Source: Bombyx mori (lineage: Eukaryota; Arthropoda; Insecta; Lepidoptera; Bombycidae). From it: a stretch of 64,000 nucleotides of DNA. Of the stretch, positions 43,295 to 54,240 are shown one piece after another. Location: assembly GCF_030269925.1 (NCBI RefSeq), contig NC_085130.1:7142501-7206500 (forward strand). Reading direction: 5' to 3'. Positions within the stretch are counted from its first letter, which is position 1, and each line of letters opens with the position of its first letter. Position numbers and translations under genes: made by a program. The notes under the pieces are model-generated. The model saw only the letters and a list, made by a program, of their open reading frames with translations. It was not told the origin of the DNA and did not search any database.

Positions 43295-43360
43295 TCGCCC
43301 GGTTACGCTGACATAGCCATTCAAGGCTATTAGCTATCAGGTAGAAATAAAAAAAAAAGA
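43295..43360 (+). mobile_element. 'Type I' LINE tail, last ~60 bp
   Basis: CGGTTACGCTGACATAGCC, AAGGCTATTAGC and an A run. Confidence 0.5.
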
Positions 43361-43418
43361 CTCACATAATGGAACGAAGTTAATAATGTCACAGTCCCAG
43401 TCAAAAAACTAAATACAT

Positions 43419-43503
43419 GTTTTTATTGCTTAGATGGGAGACGAGCTCATGGTCTACCTGATGTTAAGTAGTTATTAGAGCTTATAGACATCAACAACGT
43501 AAT
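43419..43503 (-). mobile_element. Bm1 SINE fragment
   Basis: TTTTTATTGCTTAGATGGG through GACATCAACAACGTAA, then directly joined to a CR1/jockey-like tail. Confidence 0.75.
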
Positions 43504-43700
43504 TTGTTTTATTGCCCTTCCCCCTGATGATGAGTGGTTACCGTCACCCATAAACGTCAGGAATTCCAGGGGCAGAGCCAAGCTGTGCCTACCGTTAAGT
43601 ACTCTCCACAAGCCTCGTTTGAAGAAGGACATGTCATAGCGCTCGGGAGACACCGTGGAGGGGAGCTCGTTCCAAAGTCGGATGGTGTGCCGCTACTCAC
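43504..43700 (-). mobile_element. CR1/jockey-like LINE, 3' end
   Basis: Inverted: TTTTATTGCCCTTC, GATGAGTGGTTACCGTC, CACAAGCCTCGTTTGAAG and CACCGTGGAGGGGAGCTCG. It encodes SPERYDMSFFKRGLWRVLNG on the minus strand. Confidence 0.75.
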
Positions 43701-43720
43701 CTTGAGGTACAAGCCCTAAG

Positions 43721-43978
43721 CAAGGGCGGATCCAGCTTTGGCGCCAGGAGGGGGTCACATAGTAAAATTTTCGATGCGTTCATTCTGCCATCATACAAAG
43801 TTATTATATTATATTAAATTAATTAAATATTGAAGGTATGTAGTTACATAAATACTGTATGGTGACAAAATATATAAATAAAATCATTATGTTCAATTAG
43901 TGGTTCACCTAAGTCTTGGAAGCAGCTCAGGGGGGGGGGGGTCATGACCCCATGCCGCGCCCCCTGGATCCCCCTTTG
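43721..43978. mobile_element. Non-autonomous hAT element with perfect 8-bp duplication
   Basis: Ends: CAAGGGCGGATCCAG and, inverted, CAAAGGGGGATCCAG. GCCCTAAG flanks exactly on both sides (43713-43720 and 43979-43986). The 258-bp body is non-coding, with a run of about 12 G near 43930. Confidence 0.85.
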
Positions 43979-44736
43979 GCCCTAAGCTTCAAAACGTATC
44001 ATGGTAGGAATCGGTGGTGGTCATATAAAATATATAGTGAAAATTACGTTCCAAGATTCAGTTACAAACAGAAACACATACCAAACTAATGAAAGGCGTG
44101 TAAATAAATTAATGGTGACCTATGTACTATGTAAAAAAAATATTGAATTCTCATGTAAACTTAATTTAAATATGATGAAAATGAATGTTTGAATCGCCAT
44201 CTTGTTAGTTCAACTGCTTATAAAAAACCAAAGTATCTTACGTTTGTATAACATTAAACAAGTGTCCTTGATTAGCATAGAGTAAAAATATTTTTAAAAT
44301 TAAAGAATACCTTAATAATAGAAAAAAAGAGAAAAAATAAAACAATTATTATCGATATAATACATCCGGTGCATCTTGTACCGAGAACATCCCTAAGTCA
44401 TCGTCATCGACAAGTTGGCACACGGTTCGTCGCCTCCCCCCTATGAATACCGAAGCATTCTTTTGTCTCCCTCACATTGTATGTGTACAACAAAGGTGCA
44501 TAGTATAGAGGATGGCTCTGACATACCGATCAGTTGTTTTTTTTTTTTTCATTAATGAGATCCTAATACCTTCGAAATGAGGCAAAGCTATATCAAGTCC
44601 AGGGTTAAATTAACCGGACTTTTTGATACGCAAGGCTCAGAACAGCAAAGCTTGATAAAACTTAGAATGCTAGTCTGACTCTGCCGGCCTTCGAGAGAGA
44701 AATGGATAAGAACAGTCCCACATTCGAATTATCGAT
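43979..44736. other. AT-rich sequence, possibly intronic
   Basis: No gene or repeat recognised. Confidence 0.4.
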
Positions 44737-44928
44737 TTTTTTTATTGCTTAGATAGGTGCTACAACGTATTAGCGCCACCCACCTTGAGATATAAGTTCT
44801 AAGGTTTTAGTATAGTTACAACGGCTGCCCCGCCCTTCAAACCGAAACGCATTACCGTTTCAGGGCAGAAATAGGCGGGGTGGTGGTACCTACCCGTGCA
44901 AATTTACAAGAGGTCCTACCACCAGTAA
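44737..44928 (-). mobile_element. Bm1 SINE with internal deletion
   Basis: TTTTATTGCTTAGATAGGTG jumps directly to CTACAACGTATTAGCGCC, losing about 55 bp present in other copies, then proceeds to CCTACCACCAGTAA. Confidence 0.85.
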
Positions 44929-45639
44929 AAAACAGGTGCTGATTATGATCAAACTTCAACCTGTATATTAAAATAAATGTGTAATAAACTAATATATTTC
45001 GTGGATAATCTCGCCGGAACAGTCCTTTTAATAATACAAAACTATTTATTTTGAAAATAACATAAAACCGTAGAAAGACCCGTACCAAAAAATGGCGGAC
45101 ATTTTCCCGCGCTCCATTGTCCGACGGATGTTAGTGTTGCCAATTTTTTGTACGCTCCAACGAATTGATGGACCATTGTGTTTGCCAGTCGTGAAAATTC
45201 CTGGCCTCGAATATTTGATAAGACTGGCCATGCGCGTTTTTTTTTTAATTCTATACACATTAGATTGTTTTTCAAAGTATCTCTGTTTGCGTTCCTAATG
45301 TTTTTTCGTTTGCGTATTTGTATTAGAATTAAAAAAAAAATTGGTTCTCTATTCGGGGCGTAGCTTTGGTTTTTTATTTCTAGTTTTGTGCGAGCTTAGA
45401 AAGCTTTCATTTCAAATGCTTTTGTTCTAAATCTATTTGTTTTAGTCTGTTTACTTTACCGGGCTTTGTTGGCCATCGTGCTGGTATTGTACTGCCAGTC
45501 CGTCTGTTTTTACCGCAGTGCAGTATTATATTTCAGATCGAGGGTGACAATATCAGGGTATTCATTATACAGACCCAAAATATAATTTAAATTGATAATT
45601 AATCAAAATGAATGTATATTATTATAAAGAGTAAGTTTT
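44929..45639. other. Unassigned region with overlapping short frames
   Basis: At 45042-45363 several 60-80 aa frames overlap on both strands, none recognised. AATGGCGGACATTTTCCCGCGC (read at 45091-45112) includes an E2F-like TTTTCCCGCGC. It could be part of an unrecognised repeat or a lost promoter. Confidence 0.3.
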
Positions 45640-45775
45640 TTTATTTAAAGCCAATTGCGATTCGGATCCGGTGGTAGATTCAGCGAAGCGCTGCTCTTGC
45701 TAGAGCCAGTGTTAGTAAACTCTCTCAGGTTGAGCCCGTGAGCTCACTTACCCGTCTACGCGTAGCCGGAATATA
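45640..45775 (+). mobile_element. 'Type I' LINE tail
   Basis: CGATTCGGATCCGGTGGTAG, AGCGCTGCTCTTGCTAGAGC and GTGAGCTCACTTACCC. Confidence 0.65.
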
Positions 45776-45816
45776 TATTATGCATAAAAAATACATTAAA
45801 TCTATGTGTCTATCTA

Positions 45817-46061
45817 TGGTGTCTAACGCGGCACACTGAAGTAATTATGTCGATTTCTCTCTTCGATCTTACTAAGGCACCGGTATATCTAGTAGACTTT
45901 GGAAGATACGAATCCGAAGACACTGAGACTGAATCTATTTCTAGAGACCTAAAATACTAAAACATGTACATTAAAAACAAAAGAAGGCAAAGTTAGGCAA
46001 TCCAGGCGCCTTAGTAACAGAAATCGACATCATTACTTCAGTGCGCCGCGTAGGGCACCAG
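45817..46061. mobile_element. Foldback/MITE-like element with ~60-bp imperfect inverted ends
   Basis: TGGTGTCTAACGCGGCACACTG...TATGTCGATTTCT...CTTACTAAGGC (45817-45880) is matched, inverted, at 46006-46061 with several mismatches and a small gap. The middle (about 125 bp) encodes nothing recognisable. Confidence 0.65.
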
Positions 46062-46903
46062 TGACCTACACGGCAGTCGAAGGGTTAAAATTGCACCCTC
46101 AAATCGATCGAACTAATAATCAATTTGATCCTTCTTTTTTTATTGACATTGGATATATACAGCGAAGTTAGCAAAATTATTGTATCTTGATCAATGGTGT
46201 GCAAATTGTCAAATTTTGAAGTCGATGAAAATGACGTTCAAATATTATGTCGTGACATACAAACAAACATGCCAAGCTAATAAAACCGTATTGAAAATTA
46301 AATAGGGGTAATTTTAGCGCGATATAGCGATCTCTTCTAGGTAGCGAAAATAAGAACTAAGAGACAGTGAGGTTATATGTAGACGATGCATTTTTCTTTA
46401 TAATATAGGTCTAGATACCTAGAGGAATGAACGACTTACCTTGGACTAAACGGTCCATAGACATCAACGTAATGCCGCCCCCCACCTTAAGATAACACAA
46501 CAAACAAATATACATACCGACCTAATAAAAAGCGTGCGAAAAAAGTATGTCATCGGAACTCATCTCGTTCTTGTATTAGATTACAACTAAGCCATTATGC
46601 TAATATCTCCCGGGACGCCTCGCTGTAATGGAGTTCTGATGGGATTCCACATATAAGGGTATTCCGTATATATTCCTATCATAGAATTTTCTTCGGTTTT
46701 CCTGTAGACATAATTAAACCTAATTTTTGGTCATTAAATTATTATCGAGGGGGGGAAAGGTCATTTTGTTTAACCGACATTTTTGAAACATTACAGGAGA
46801 GCCATTTAAAGTTAACATTTTGGAAAGAATATCATAAGAAAAAATATTCTTTAGCTGTTTCAATAGAGTAAAAAACATCGAACTGTTGATGCTAATCTAT
46901 ACT
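46062..46903. other. AT-rich sequence with small SINE scrap
   Basis: At 46447-46493, CGGTCCATAGACATCAACG and CCGCCCCCCACCTTAAGAT are a short old Bm1 fragment (minus). Nothing else recognised. Confidence 0.4.
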
Positions 46904-47650
46904 TCTATACTAATATTATAAAGAGGAAAGATTTGTTTGTTTGTTTGTATTGAATAGGCTCCGAAACTACGGAACCGATTTGAAAAAATCTTTTACTGTT
47001 TGGAAGCTACACTATTCTCGATTGACATAGGCTATAATATTTTTTGAAAAAAATTAGGGATCCTTACTAAAACTCCATATAACCCTATGTGTAAAAAAAA
47101 ATTACCTAAAGTATTTTTCACATCACGTGCCCTGCGAATACTTTTGATGATAGAATAAAATAATGTACTACGACTTTGTAGAACACATTATTATTTACAA
47201 AAATGTCGCGACAGCGTATGCCTAACTATTATAGTTTTTTTAATATTTTTTTTATTGCCCTTGTAGGCAGACGAGCGTACGGCCCACCTGATGGTGAGTG
47301 GTTACCGTCGCCCATGGACTTCAGCAATGCCAGGGGCAGAGCCAAGCCGCTGCCTACCGCTTAATACTCTCCACAAGCCTCGTTTGAAGAAGGACATGTC
47401 ATAGCGCTCGGGAAACACCGTGGATGGGAGCTCATTCCATAGCCGGATGGTACGGGGCAAAAAAGACCTCTGGAAACGCACTGTGGATGACCACAGTGGC
47501 TCCAGGTAGTATGGATGAACTCTACTCCGGTGGCGGGCGGTGCGATGGTAAAAACGAGATGCCGGTATCATCTCGAACAATTAATTCCTTATGCCGCAAT
47601 AAGTACTCTTTTATTTAAAAAAATAAAACAACGTCGTTGAAGTTTTTGTT
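46904..47650 (+). mobile_element. Helitron interrupted by a LINE tail
   Basis: It starts TCTATACTAATATTATAAAGAGG, as at 13937 (inverted). The body matches that copy through CGACAGCGTATGCCTAACTATTATAG. It is then broken by a CR1/jockey-like tail and resumes with TATGCCGCAATAAGTACTC. The 3' terminus is not clear. Confidence 0.65.
47238..47585 (-). mobile_element. CR1/jockey-like LINE, 92-codon C-terminus and 3' end
   Basis: The minus frame 47302-47580 reads FEMIPASRFYHRTARHRSR, SFLPRTIRLWNELPS and FKRGLWRVLSGRQ. The poly(A) appears as a T run at 47238-47258. The uninterrupted Helitron at 13600-13625 shows the empty site. Confidence 0.82.
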
Positions 47651-47884
47651 AAAGACCCGAGCGGAGCCCGAGCAGGCCGCTATACTAAATAAAACGGACC
47701 TTTAATTGCAAAAATAAATGTGGCTTAAACCAAATATCCTTTCACTGCTCGATATTGTTTCGGATGTCTAGAACACTTCACAATAATAATAAATATTTAC
47801 TAACAATCACGCCACGTTAACTGGTCCCGTGATAAGTTCGTAAAGCACTTGTGTTACAGGTACCAGATAACGGAAATAAATGTA

Positions 47885-47998
47885 AGATTTTTATTATACA
47901 CATACACATATTTAATATACATCCATAACCCTGGAAAAGACATTTATATAATTTATCATACAAATATCTTCCCTTGGCGGGATTCGAACCCGAACAAT
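47885..47998 (-). mobile_element. Second lepidopteran-type SINE, fragment
   Basis: Contains CCATAACCCTGGAAAAGACATT and GGCGGGATTCGAACCCG, the latter an inverted B box. A short piece of the same kind (GAACACCCAGAAAAACATT) lies near 18085. Confidence 0.5.
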
Positions 47999-48004
47999 GT
48001 ACGT

Positions 48005-48370
48005 GTAGTATTATTATGGTTATATTGTCAAAGAATATACTTCTATAATCACAGATTTCGCCAAGACTACACTATAGACCAATAATATTAACGACAAACA
48101 TTAATAATCTATTCTCAGTTTGACTACAGACTTTAACAATAAACAAAAGATTATAATTTATGCATGTATGTGTCAAATAGATGGTAGTTTGTGTCATTTT
48201 TTATTTATTGATTTAATGTATTTTATATTCATAATTAAAAAAGATATTAGCATTCTGCACTCCTTCTCTATATTCTCTATAAGTGTGGAAAATTTCATAC
48301 TGCTCTGTCCGCGCAATTTTCGTAAAAAGGGCTACAAAGTTTTTGTTTAACGTATTAATACATATATAGA
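48005..48370 (-). mobile_element. Helitron, 5' part
   Basis: Inverted copy related to 7759-8187: TTCGCCAAGACTACACTAT, AATCTATTCTCAGTTTGAC, CATTCTGCACTCCTTCTC and GCGCAATTTTCGTAAAAAG, ending TATATAGA. The hairpin/CTAG end is missing. Confidence 0.65.
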
Positions 48371-48395
48371 TTGTGTTAGCATATGTATTTGTTTT

Positions 48396-48747
48396 TGAAG
48401 TTATACTTCTTTAGGTGCGTTATGAAAAATTGATGAGAGTGAAATTTTACGATGCGCGCGCACCGTGACACAAAATTAACAGAATGAAGTTGCCCACTAA
48501 ATCGCTCATTACAATACGATCGACGTAACTTGGCGAGTCTGAATATAGCCGCAGGTGAACTTTCCGAACCGTACCGAGAATTACCGAATTAATACGATGT
48601 CAAGAAAAGGGGTGTCCAATATGCGTGTTTGAGGATGTTGTTTAATAGATTTTTTTTCAAATTGATTAAAATTTTAATAAAAAAAAGAAATAAACTTAAT
48701 AAAAATAAAGTATAACTTCTTACGCGCGTACACGCACCCTTTTTTAC
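48396..48747. repeat. Dispersed repeat B, copy 1
   Basis: TGAAGTTATACTTCTTTAGG at the left, AAAGTATAACTTCTTACGCGCGTA at the right. It is almost identical to 56360-56692 apart from an extra ~27 bp (CGTACCGAGAATTACC...) near 48570. GAAGTTATACTT at both ends is inverted, consistent with a MITE. Confidence 0.65.
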
Positions 48748-49609
48748 ATTAATGCCTGATCGTGGGTTCGTCACGGGATCGTCGTGGATTCGGTTTTGAC
48801 ATTGAGCAAACATGAGATTTCGATTTTGATTTTTCTGAGTGTCTATTATCTATATATCTTTGTATTTAAACGTAAGTTAGTATGTTAGTCTCATAAATAA
48901 ATAGCTCATAAATGGTTTTCTTTTATTACTGTGCCCTTACTAACTTATTTTTAAGAAATAACTGTTACTAACATTTATATGGATCATTATCTGAAATAAA
49001 GAATTTAATAATAATAATAACACAGGGAATCCTAATTCAGGGTCAGATGACCGTGCGTGATTTTTTCTCACTTTATTATATATATATTTATTTTTTATGT
49101 CTTACATCTAACATAAAGGATATTTGGGTTTTAGGGTTTTTTCGACTTTTTGTTTTGGCCTTTTAATGATCGAGAATTGATTGTTGTCTATACATAAAAG
49201 AGTTACGTTTTTAGAAGTAAGATAAAACTATTATAAAAATTATGCTCGCATTTTGATTCGACGTGTGAATATTGTGCTAATTTCGACGAATAAGACAATA
49301 ACATTAAACCGTAAAAATAATATTGATTTTGTCTAAAAGGCGCGAAAACCGAAGCAAAAAACTACTTTATCATACTGCCATGCCAAAATACATGTGATAG
49401 TTCTTGTTTGACTCAGTTCGCGAGCTAATCTATGTCCGGCTTCTGCGGATCACAGATAATCTAATACACATAGAGTAAGTTCAATGATGTCCATAATTAA
49501 TCTATGTTTTTATTAATTAACCATTTGAAAACTATCTCCCATCAGCTTATAGTGGTAGTCGCGAAGAAGTCGAATAAAAATTTTATTTAATGTATTTGTT
49601 ATATTTTTT
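48748..49609. other. AT-rich sequence, possibly intronic
   Basis: No gene or repeat recognised. Confidence 0.4.
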
Positions 49610-49790
49610 TCCCTACCTATTCGCTAAGCCTAAGAGGCTATTCCAGCATCGCCCGGACGGCTAAGTGGTCTTAAGGGGTATCAACCTGAGAGAATTTGTT
49701 AACACTAGCCCTACCAAGAGCAGTGCTTCGCAGAATCTACCACCGGATCGGAATTGCGACCTACTGAGAAGATCGGATGAGATTTGATAT
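49610..49790 (-). mobile_element. 'Type I' LINE tail
   Basis: CCCTACCTATTCGCTAAGCC, GAGGCTATTCCAGCATCGCC and GAGCAGTGCTTCGCAGAATC. Confidence 0.7.
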
Positions 49791-51529
49791 AACAAACAAT
49801 TCCGCTGTTGGGTTCCGAAGTACTGAATTCAGAACCTTTACACCGGTTAGGTTGTATTGCGTCTGCGCGTTGTATTTGGGTCGGAACGTGATCTGAATAA
49901 ATCATCAAATACGTTTTGTCTTAAAAAAAAACTGCCTTTTTATTATAAATAGAACGTCAAGATGCCTTCTATTAACAAAAAACAAAAGAGTATGTGATAA
50001 ACCATTTCTCCTAACATCCATGTGCCTACTATTTGAAGTTTAACATTTATATAGTCTGTGGTTTAAAATAATATAAAATGTCAAATTTTGACAACAAAAA
50101 CTCGCTCGCTGGGTGCCTACCATAGCTCTGCCTTCTCCTGCCGTGAAACAGTAATACCGGTTCGTAGGGTAGGTCAGTCAATGTACTATAAAACTGACAC
50201 TTAGACACACTTTTGGGCGGCATTCATGTTGTTAATGTCAATGGTGTCCAGAATTAACAGACACGCAATAAGAAAAATAACTCAAAAATTGTTACCATAC
50301 TCAAAAATCAATGACATTAAAGTACAATGTTACCCTCAATCGATAATAACTTAGGAAACTTTACCCCGCGGTATTGTAATATTGTGTTACAATCGATTTC
50401 CATTGGTTTTACGTTGATCCGCCGGCGTATAAACTTGAAAGCTACCGTTAACATGATTGGTGGTTCAATCTTGTACCTATAGTAGTGCTCGAAGACCATT
50501 TGGAGCATCTGCGACTTTTCTGAACGAGTATTAGGCTGCGGAGACAAGACGGCGGTTAGAAATGCTATGGGTAATCTTCTTGTCCATATCGTTTGTTACC
50601 AAACCATTTTAAAATGAACTAAGTACGGTTTTTTTAATACGCTTTTATTAGCTTCAGACGTATGTATGTTAGTATGTAACGGAATCTTTGAACATGACTT
50701 TGGGGGTCAAAGTCATGTTCAAAACGTCGGAATAACTTGAAATTTGGTGTATATTATAATACTTATTAAGGAAGGAAAAAAGCATGGGGTGCTTTTCAGG
50801 ATATTATCAAAATAACCTTTCTACTCATATCTGTTCATAAAATATTTATAAATACTGATACAATGCACCCCACGCTTTTTTTTTTACAATAAAATCATTT
50901 TTTCTTACACTATTTTTAATTCATATTTATTAAGATTTATTTACTATTTTTAGTTGGATTTTATATAAAAGCCTATTATGTTAGTTTTTTAAACTATTAT
51001 TTAATATTGTATTGGTGCAACGCTTACTGCTTCACGACAGAAATGAGCAGGATACCGGTACCTACCCGTGCGGACTCCTACGCCTTACTAGTAAAACAAA
51101 ACAGCATTATATTGTCAAGGCATTTCGTCATTAAAGAAATTATACGTTAAATTTTAATAAACTGCAGTACACTCGTGCCAGCCCTTAATTTTCAAAATGG
51201 ACGCTAATCTTGTTTGCTACACGACTTTAATGTAGATACTAGAACATTCGCAAAATTTATTTAATTACGAGACGCTTTGAGCGACGCAATCGCTCGACTA
51301 ACATTCGCTTGACACAAATCGAATTAAAGAAATTTATTTGGCTCCTTCGTCCTGTCTCCACGCATATCGCTCTTCTGTTTTTTTTTTCGTTTTTTAAGTA
51401 TGGCAATTGACCTCTTGCGACGCGATTTTTGCCAGTGTCGAATATATAAAAATTTTGACACATTATTAAATTTATTTATATTATGTTGCATTTTTTTTAA
51501 AGAAATAATTTAAATAAAAAAAAATGGAG
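49791..51529. other. AT-rich sequence with two old SINE scraps
   Basis: 50110-50262 (plus) and 51015-51092 (minus) retain worn Bm1 words (CTGCCGTGAAACAGTAAT; TTACTGCTTCACGACAGAAAT). The remaining short frames have no recognisable domain. Confidence 0.4.
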
Positions 51530-51611
51530 CATACTGAAATGACGTTGATGTGTTTGGGATTGTAATAATCAATTAGGATAAAATTTCACGAAATGAGATG
51601 AGTTTTTTTTT

Positions 51612-51967
51612 ATAATTGAAGATTTGCTGGTGGCCCGGAGGCCTTTCCAGTTTCACCAGGACAGGTGGGCGAGCAAACGCTCAGCCCGGAGTGGTGGAAT
51701 TTGTTAACAGCTGCCCGAGCGCCTCCGACGGAGGCCTAACAACTCGAGAGTAGCAACTTCGCGAATGAATCTACACCGGATCGGAATCGCGGCCGCTGAG
51801 AAGATCCGGCGAGAAATTCAGTGGGCTGATGCATGGGTTATGTTACACGTTCAACTCTTTGTCGAGTTCGACGAGTACGGTTACCGGGGTCCCTAAATCT
51901 GCTCCTAGTGTTAGAGCTGAAGGCGTCTAATGCAAAGGTAGATTTGATGGATCCTTAAGGACGTAAG
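51612..51967 (-). mobile_element. 'Type II' LINE tail inside repeat A
   Basis: T run, GGTGGCCCGGAGGCCTTTCC, CAGGACAGGTGGGCGAGC, CCGAGCGCCTCCG and GGATCCTTAAGGACG. Confidence 0.75.
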
Positions 51968-52126
51968 ATGAGATGAGATGTAATAACCTCCCAGTAAAAT
52001 GGTGGGAGCTTACAGAGACTTCAGTGGGCTCTTTGGATGAACCTAAGAAGTCGCATTTGGCAACTTAGCTCCAATTTCCCATATTTGTGCACTTTTAATG
52101 ACGCTAAACAGTTAACAGACCATCGC

Positions 52127-52195
52127 TATTACACTTTCGGCCAGAAAGTCGACGATAGGGATATGTGCGTCGACTTTCTGGCCGAAAGTGTAATA
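52127..52195. repeat. Perfect 27-bp inverted repeat
   Basis: Arms 52127-52153 and 52169-52195 are exact inverses (TATTACACTTTCGGCCAG...) with a 15-bp loop. The left arm is the end of repeat A; the right arm is a back-copied duplicate of that end, forming a hairpin. Confidence 0.9.
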
Positions 52196-52539
52196 AACAG
52201 TCATACGTAAATACATTTTCTTTTATATTCCACCTTCCACGCCCCCGAGTGTTTCGCCACAGAAGATACCAAACGACCATAGACAAGTTTCGTTGACAAA
52301 ATATTAATTGGCTCCCGTCTTCGGGCGCGCCGTTATTGTCTACGTGACGTGAATATTAACGGGAAACGTCGGAACACAATAAACAATATTAGTTTCGAGT
52401 TGTTCAGCTCAGAAACACAGACAGTCACAGCCGTTTTTTATTGATCTAGACGAGAGCATAAGCTCACAGCTAACTCGATGTTGAGTTGAAGTTTTAATAG
52501 CCGCTTTATTACATATCAATGTGAGTGAATTAATTAACG

Positions 52540-52640
52540 GTAGGCTGAGCCTTGGCTCTGCCGCTGGCATTGCTGAAGTCCACGGGCGACGGTAACTACT
52601 CACCATCAGGTGTTCATCTGTCTATAAGGGCATAAAATAA
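52540..52640 (+). mobile_element. CR1/jockey-like LINE, 3' end fragment
   Basis: AACGGTAGGCTGAGCCTTGG, GGCATTGCTGAAGTCC, CGACGGTAACTACTCACC and AAGGGCATAAAATAA. Confidence 0.7.
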
Positions 52641-53979
52641 GTGTTATTTTAATTATTATAAGAATAGAGCTTAACATAACTATTAATAGTATGTCTATCT
52701 TTCTCCCGTTGTCACCTATTGTTGCATTATGTTGTCCACTATTTAAAAAAAAAATATGTATGACAATTTTATTATTTAAATAATTTATTTTATATTACAA
52801 TGATTTTAAATAAATAAAAAACAAAACGGGAGATTCCTCGGTTTTGGCGGCATGCAGAACTTTTGCTAACGAAATGTCATAATAGACTTGTCGGAGCTCT
52901 TAACAGAGTTTAGCCGTAAATTTTTAATGATTCCATTAATGAGGGGGGGCGCCACTCGCGTCACGGTTGAAGGCATAAAACGAATTTGACGGGGAAGGGG
53001 GCGTTCTTAAATCCCATAAACTGGCGCGAGTTTATGACTCGGGGGTAGTGGTGGTAGTTTACGACTCTAACCGAGCGCTGATGGAGGGGACGGGGTTAAT
53101 TTAATTATTTTAGGAAACGCTACCGTCAAATTAAGCTGACGAGTTTTAATTTAATTAAAGTTTTTAATTGGTTTGAAACATGAACCATAATATTTTCAGT
53201 TTTTATGTATGGCAATACTAATCATAATAATACCATATCACTCCGAGGCTATCACGTAGATAGATGATAATAAATACCCTAATAATGAAGTTACTCATTT
53301 TTTTGAAATGACAACCCTTTGACCACAGTCGGGATTCGAAACTCAATGAAAAAAAGCAAAAAAAAAGTAGAAGAAACCATAAGAATCGGTTCACCCAGAA
53401 AAAAGTGCAACACTAATTAAAGAACTTTTTTTTGTAGTCGGTTTAAAACTGTTCGACACTTGATTCTGTTCTCTGGTTATTTCCTTTTTTTATTTGCTTA
53501 ATAACTATTGGCGAACTCTCTCCTTGTTGTTATTATGTTTTCATTTTACCATGAACAAAACTAACGAGATAATCTAGACTAATATACATAAAATGAATCT
53601 TTAAGATTCAAAAGACTATGTTGCTATTGCAATATGGCGGACATTAACTCTTAAAAGTACGCTACTTATATCGAAGAATATATTATATACGTATCGTATG
53701 ATTTAATATTTATTTATTTATTTATACTTTATTTCAGTTTTTTTTTAAAACCATAACATTTTGTTAGTAAGAATTACATATAATCTATGTTAGTAACTTA
53801 AAAAATCTGACACATAAATATCATTACATACATTTTATATCTTTACATTTGCTTTTTTTTAAAGTATTTACTTTAGGTATCATCATTCATATTATTAGAA
53901 AAAGGTTTTCCAATCGCGACCCGCGTTACACCTCAAAACATTGGACTCCTTTTATTATCTAACGATTCTAATGCAGGAA
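52641..53979. other. AT-rich sequence, possibly intronic
   Basis: A G-rich patch lies at 52940-53095. No gene or known repeat recognised. Confidence 0.4.
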
Positions 53980-54240
53980 ATAAAAAAAAAAAAAAAAAAA
54001 ACTAGTGCCCGCCGTTCGCGCTTTAAGCGCGCACCGTCATAGAGATTTCCATTCGGCTAAAGTTAAAACGATACGGAACATAAACGTAATCTTATTGTAC
54101 CAGTTCGCGTGAAGTGTCCGTTGGGGTGCGCGCTATAAAATTTTACGATCGGTTACCACGGCAACGGCGCCATTACGCGGCGTAGTGCGCCACACGGCCG
54201 CTAGGGGCGCTGCACTATAATGTTTTTTTGAACGATTTAC
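53980..54240. other. GC-rich block after a poly(A) run
   Basis: About 19 A residues precede CTAGTGCCCGCCGTTCGCGC, the palindrome GCGCTTTAAGCGC (54017-54029), and a CpG-rich stretch to GGCCGCTAGGGGCGCTGC. It is not coding and stands out from the AT-rich flanks. Possibly a repeat or regulatory block. Confidence 0.3.

Larger units (their letters stand above)
51530..52200 (+). repeat. Dispersed repeat A, diverged copy split by a LINE tail
   Basis: The left part ends GAAATGAGATGAG at 51611; the right part resumes GATGAGATGAGATG near 51968 and continues CCCAGTAAAATGGTGG and TGGCCAGAAAGTCGAC. The repeated GAGATGAG on both sides is the likely duplication made by the inserted type II tail. Confidence 0.6.

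Noticed and set aside
45042..45363. Overlapping 60-80 aa frames as a small gene
   Set aside because: Four mutually overlapping frames on both strands with no domain suggest chance openness rather than coding.
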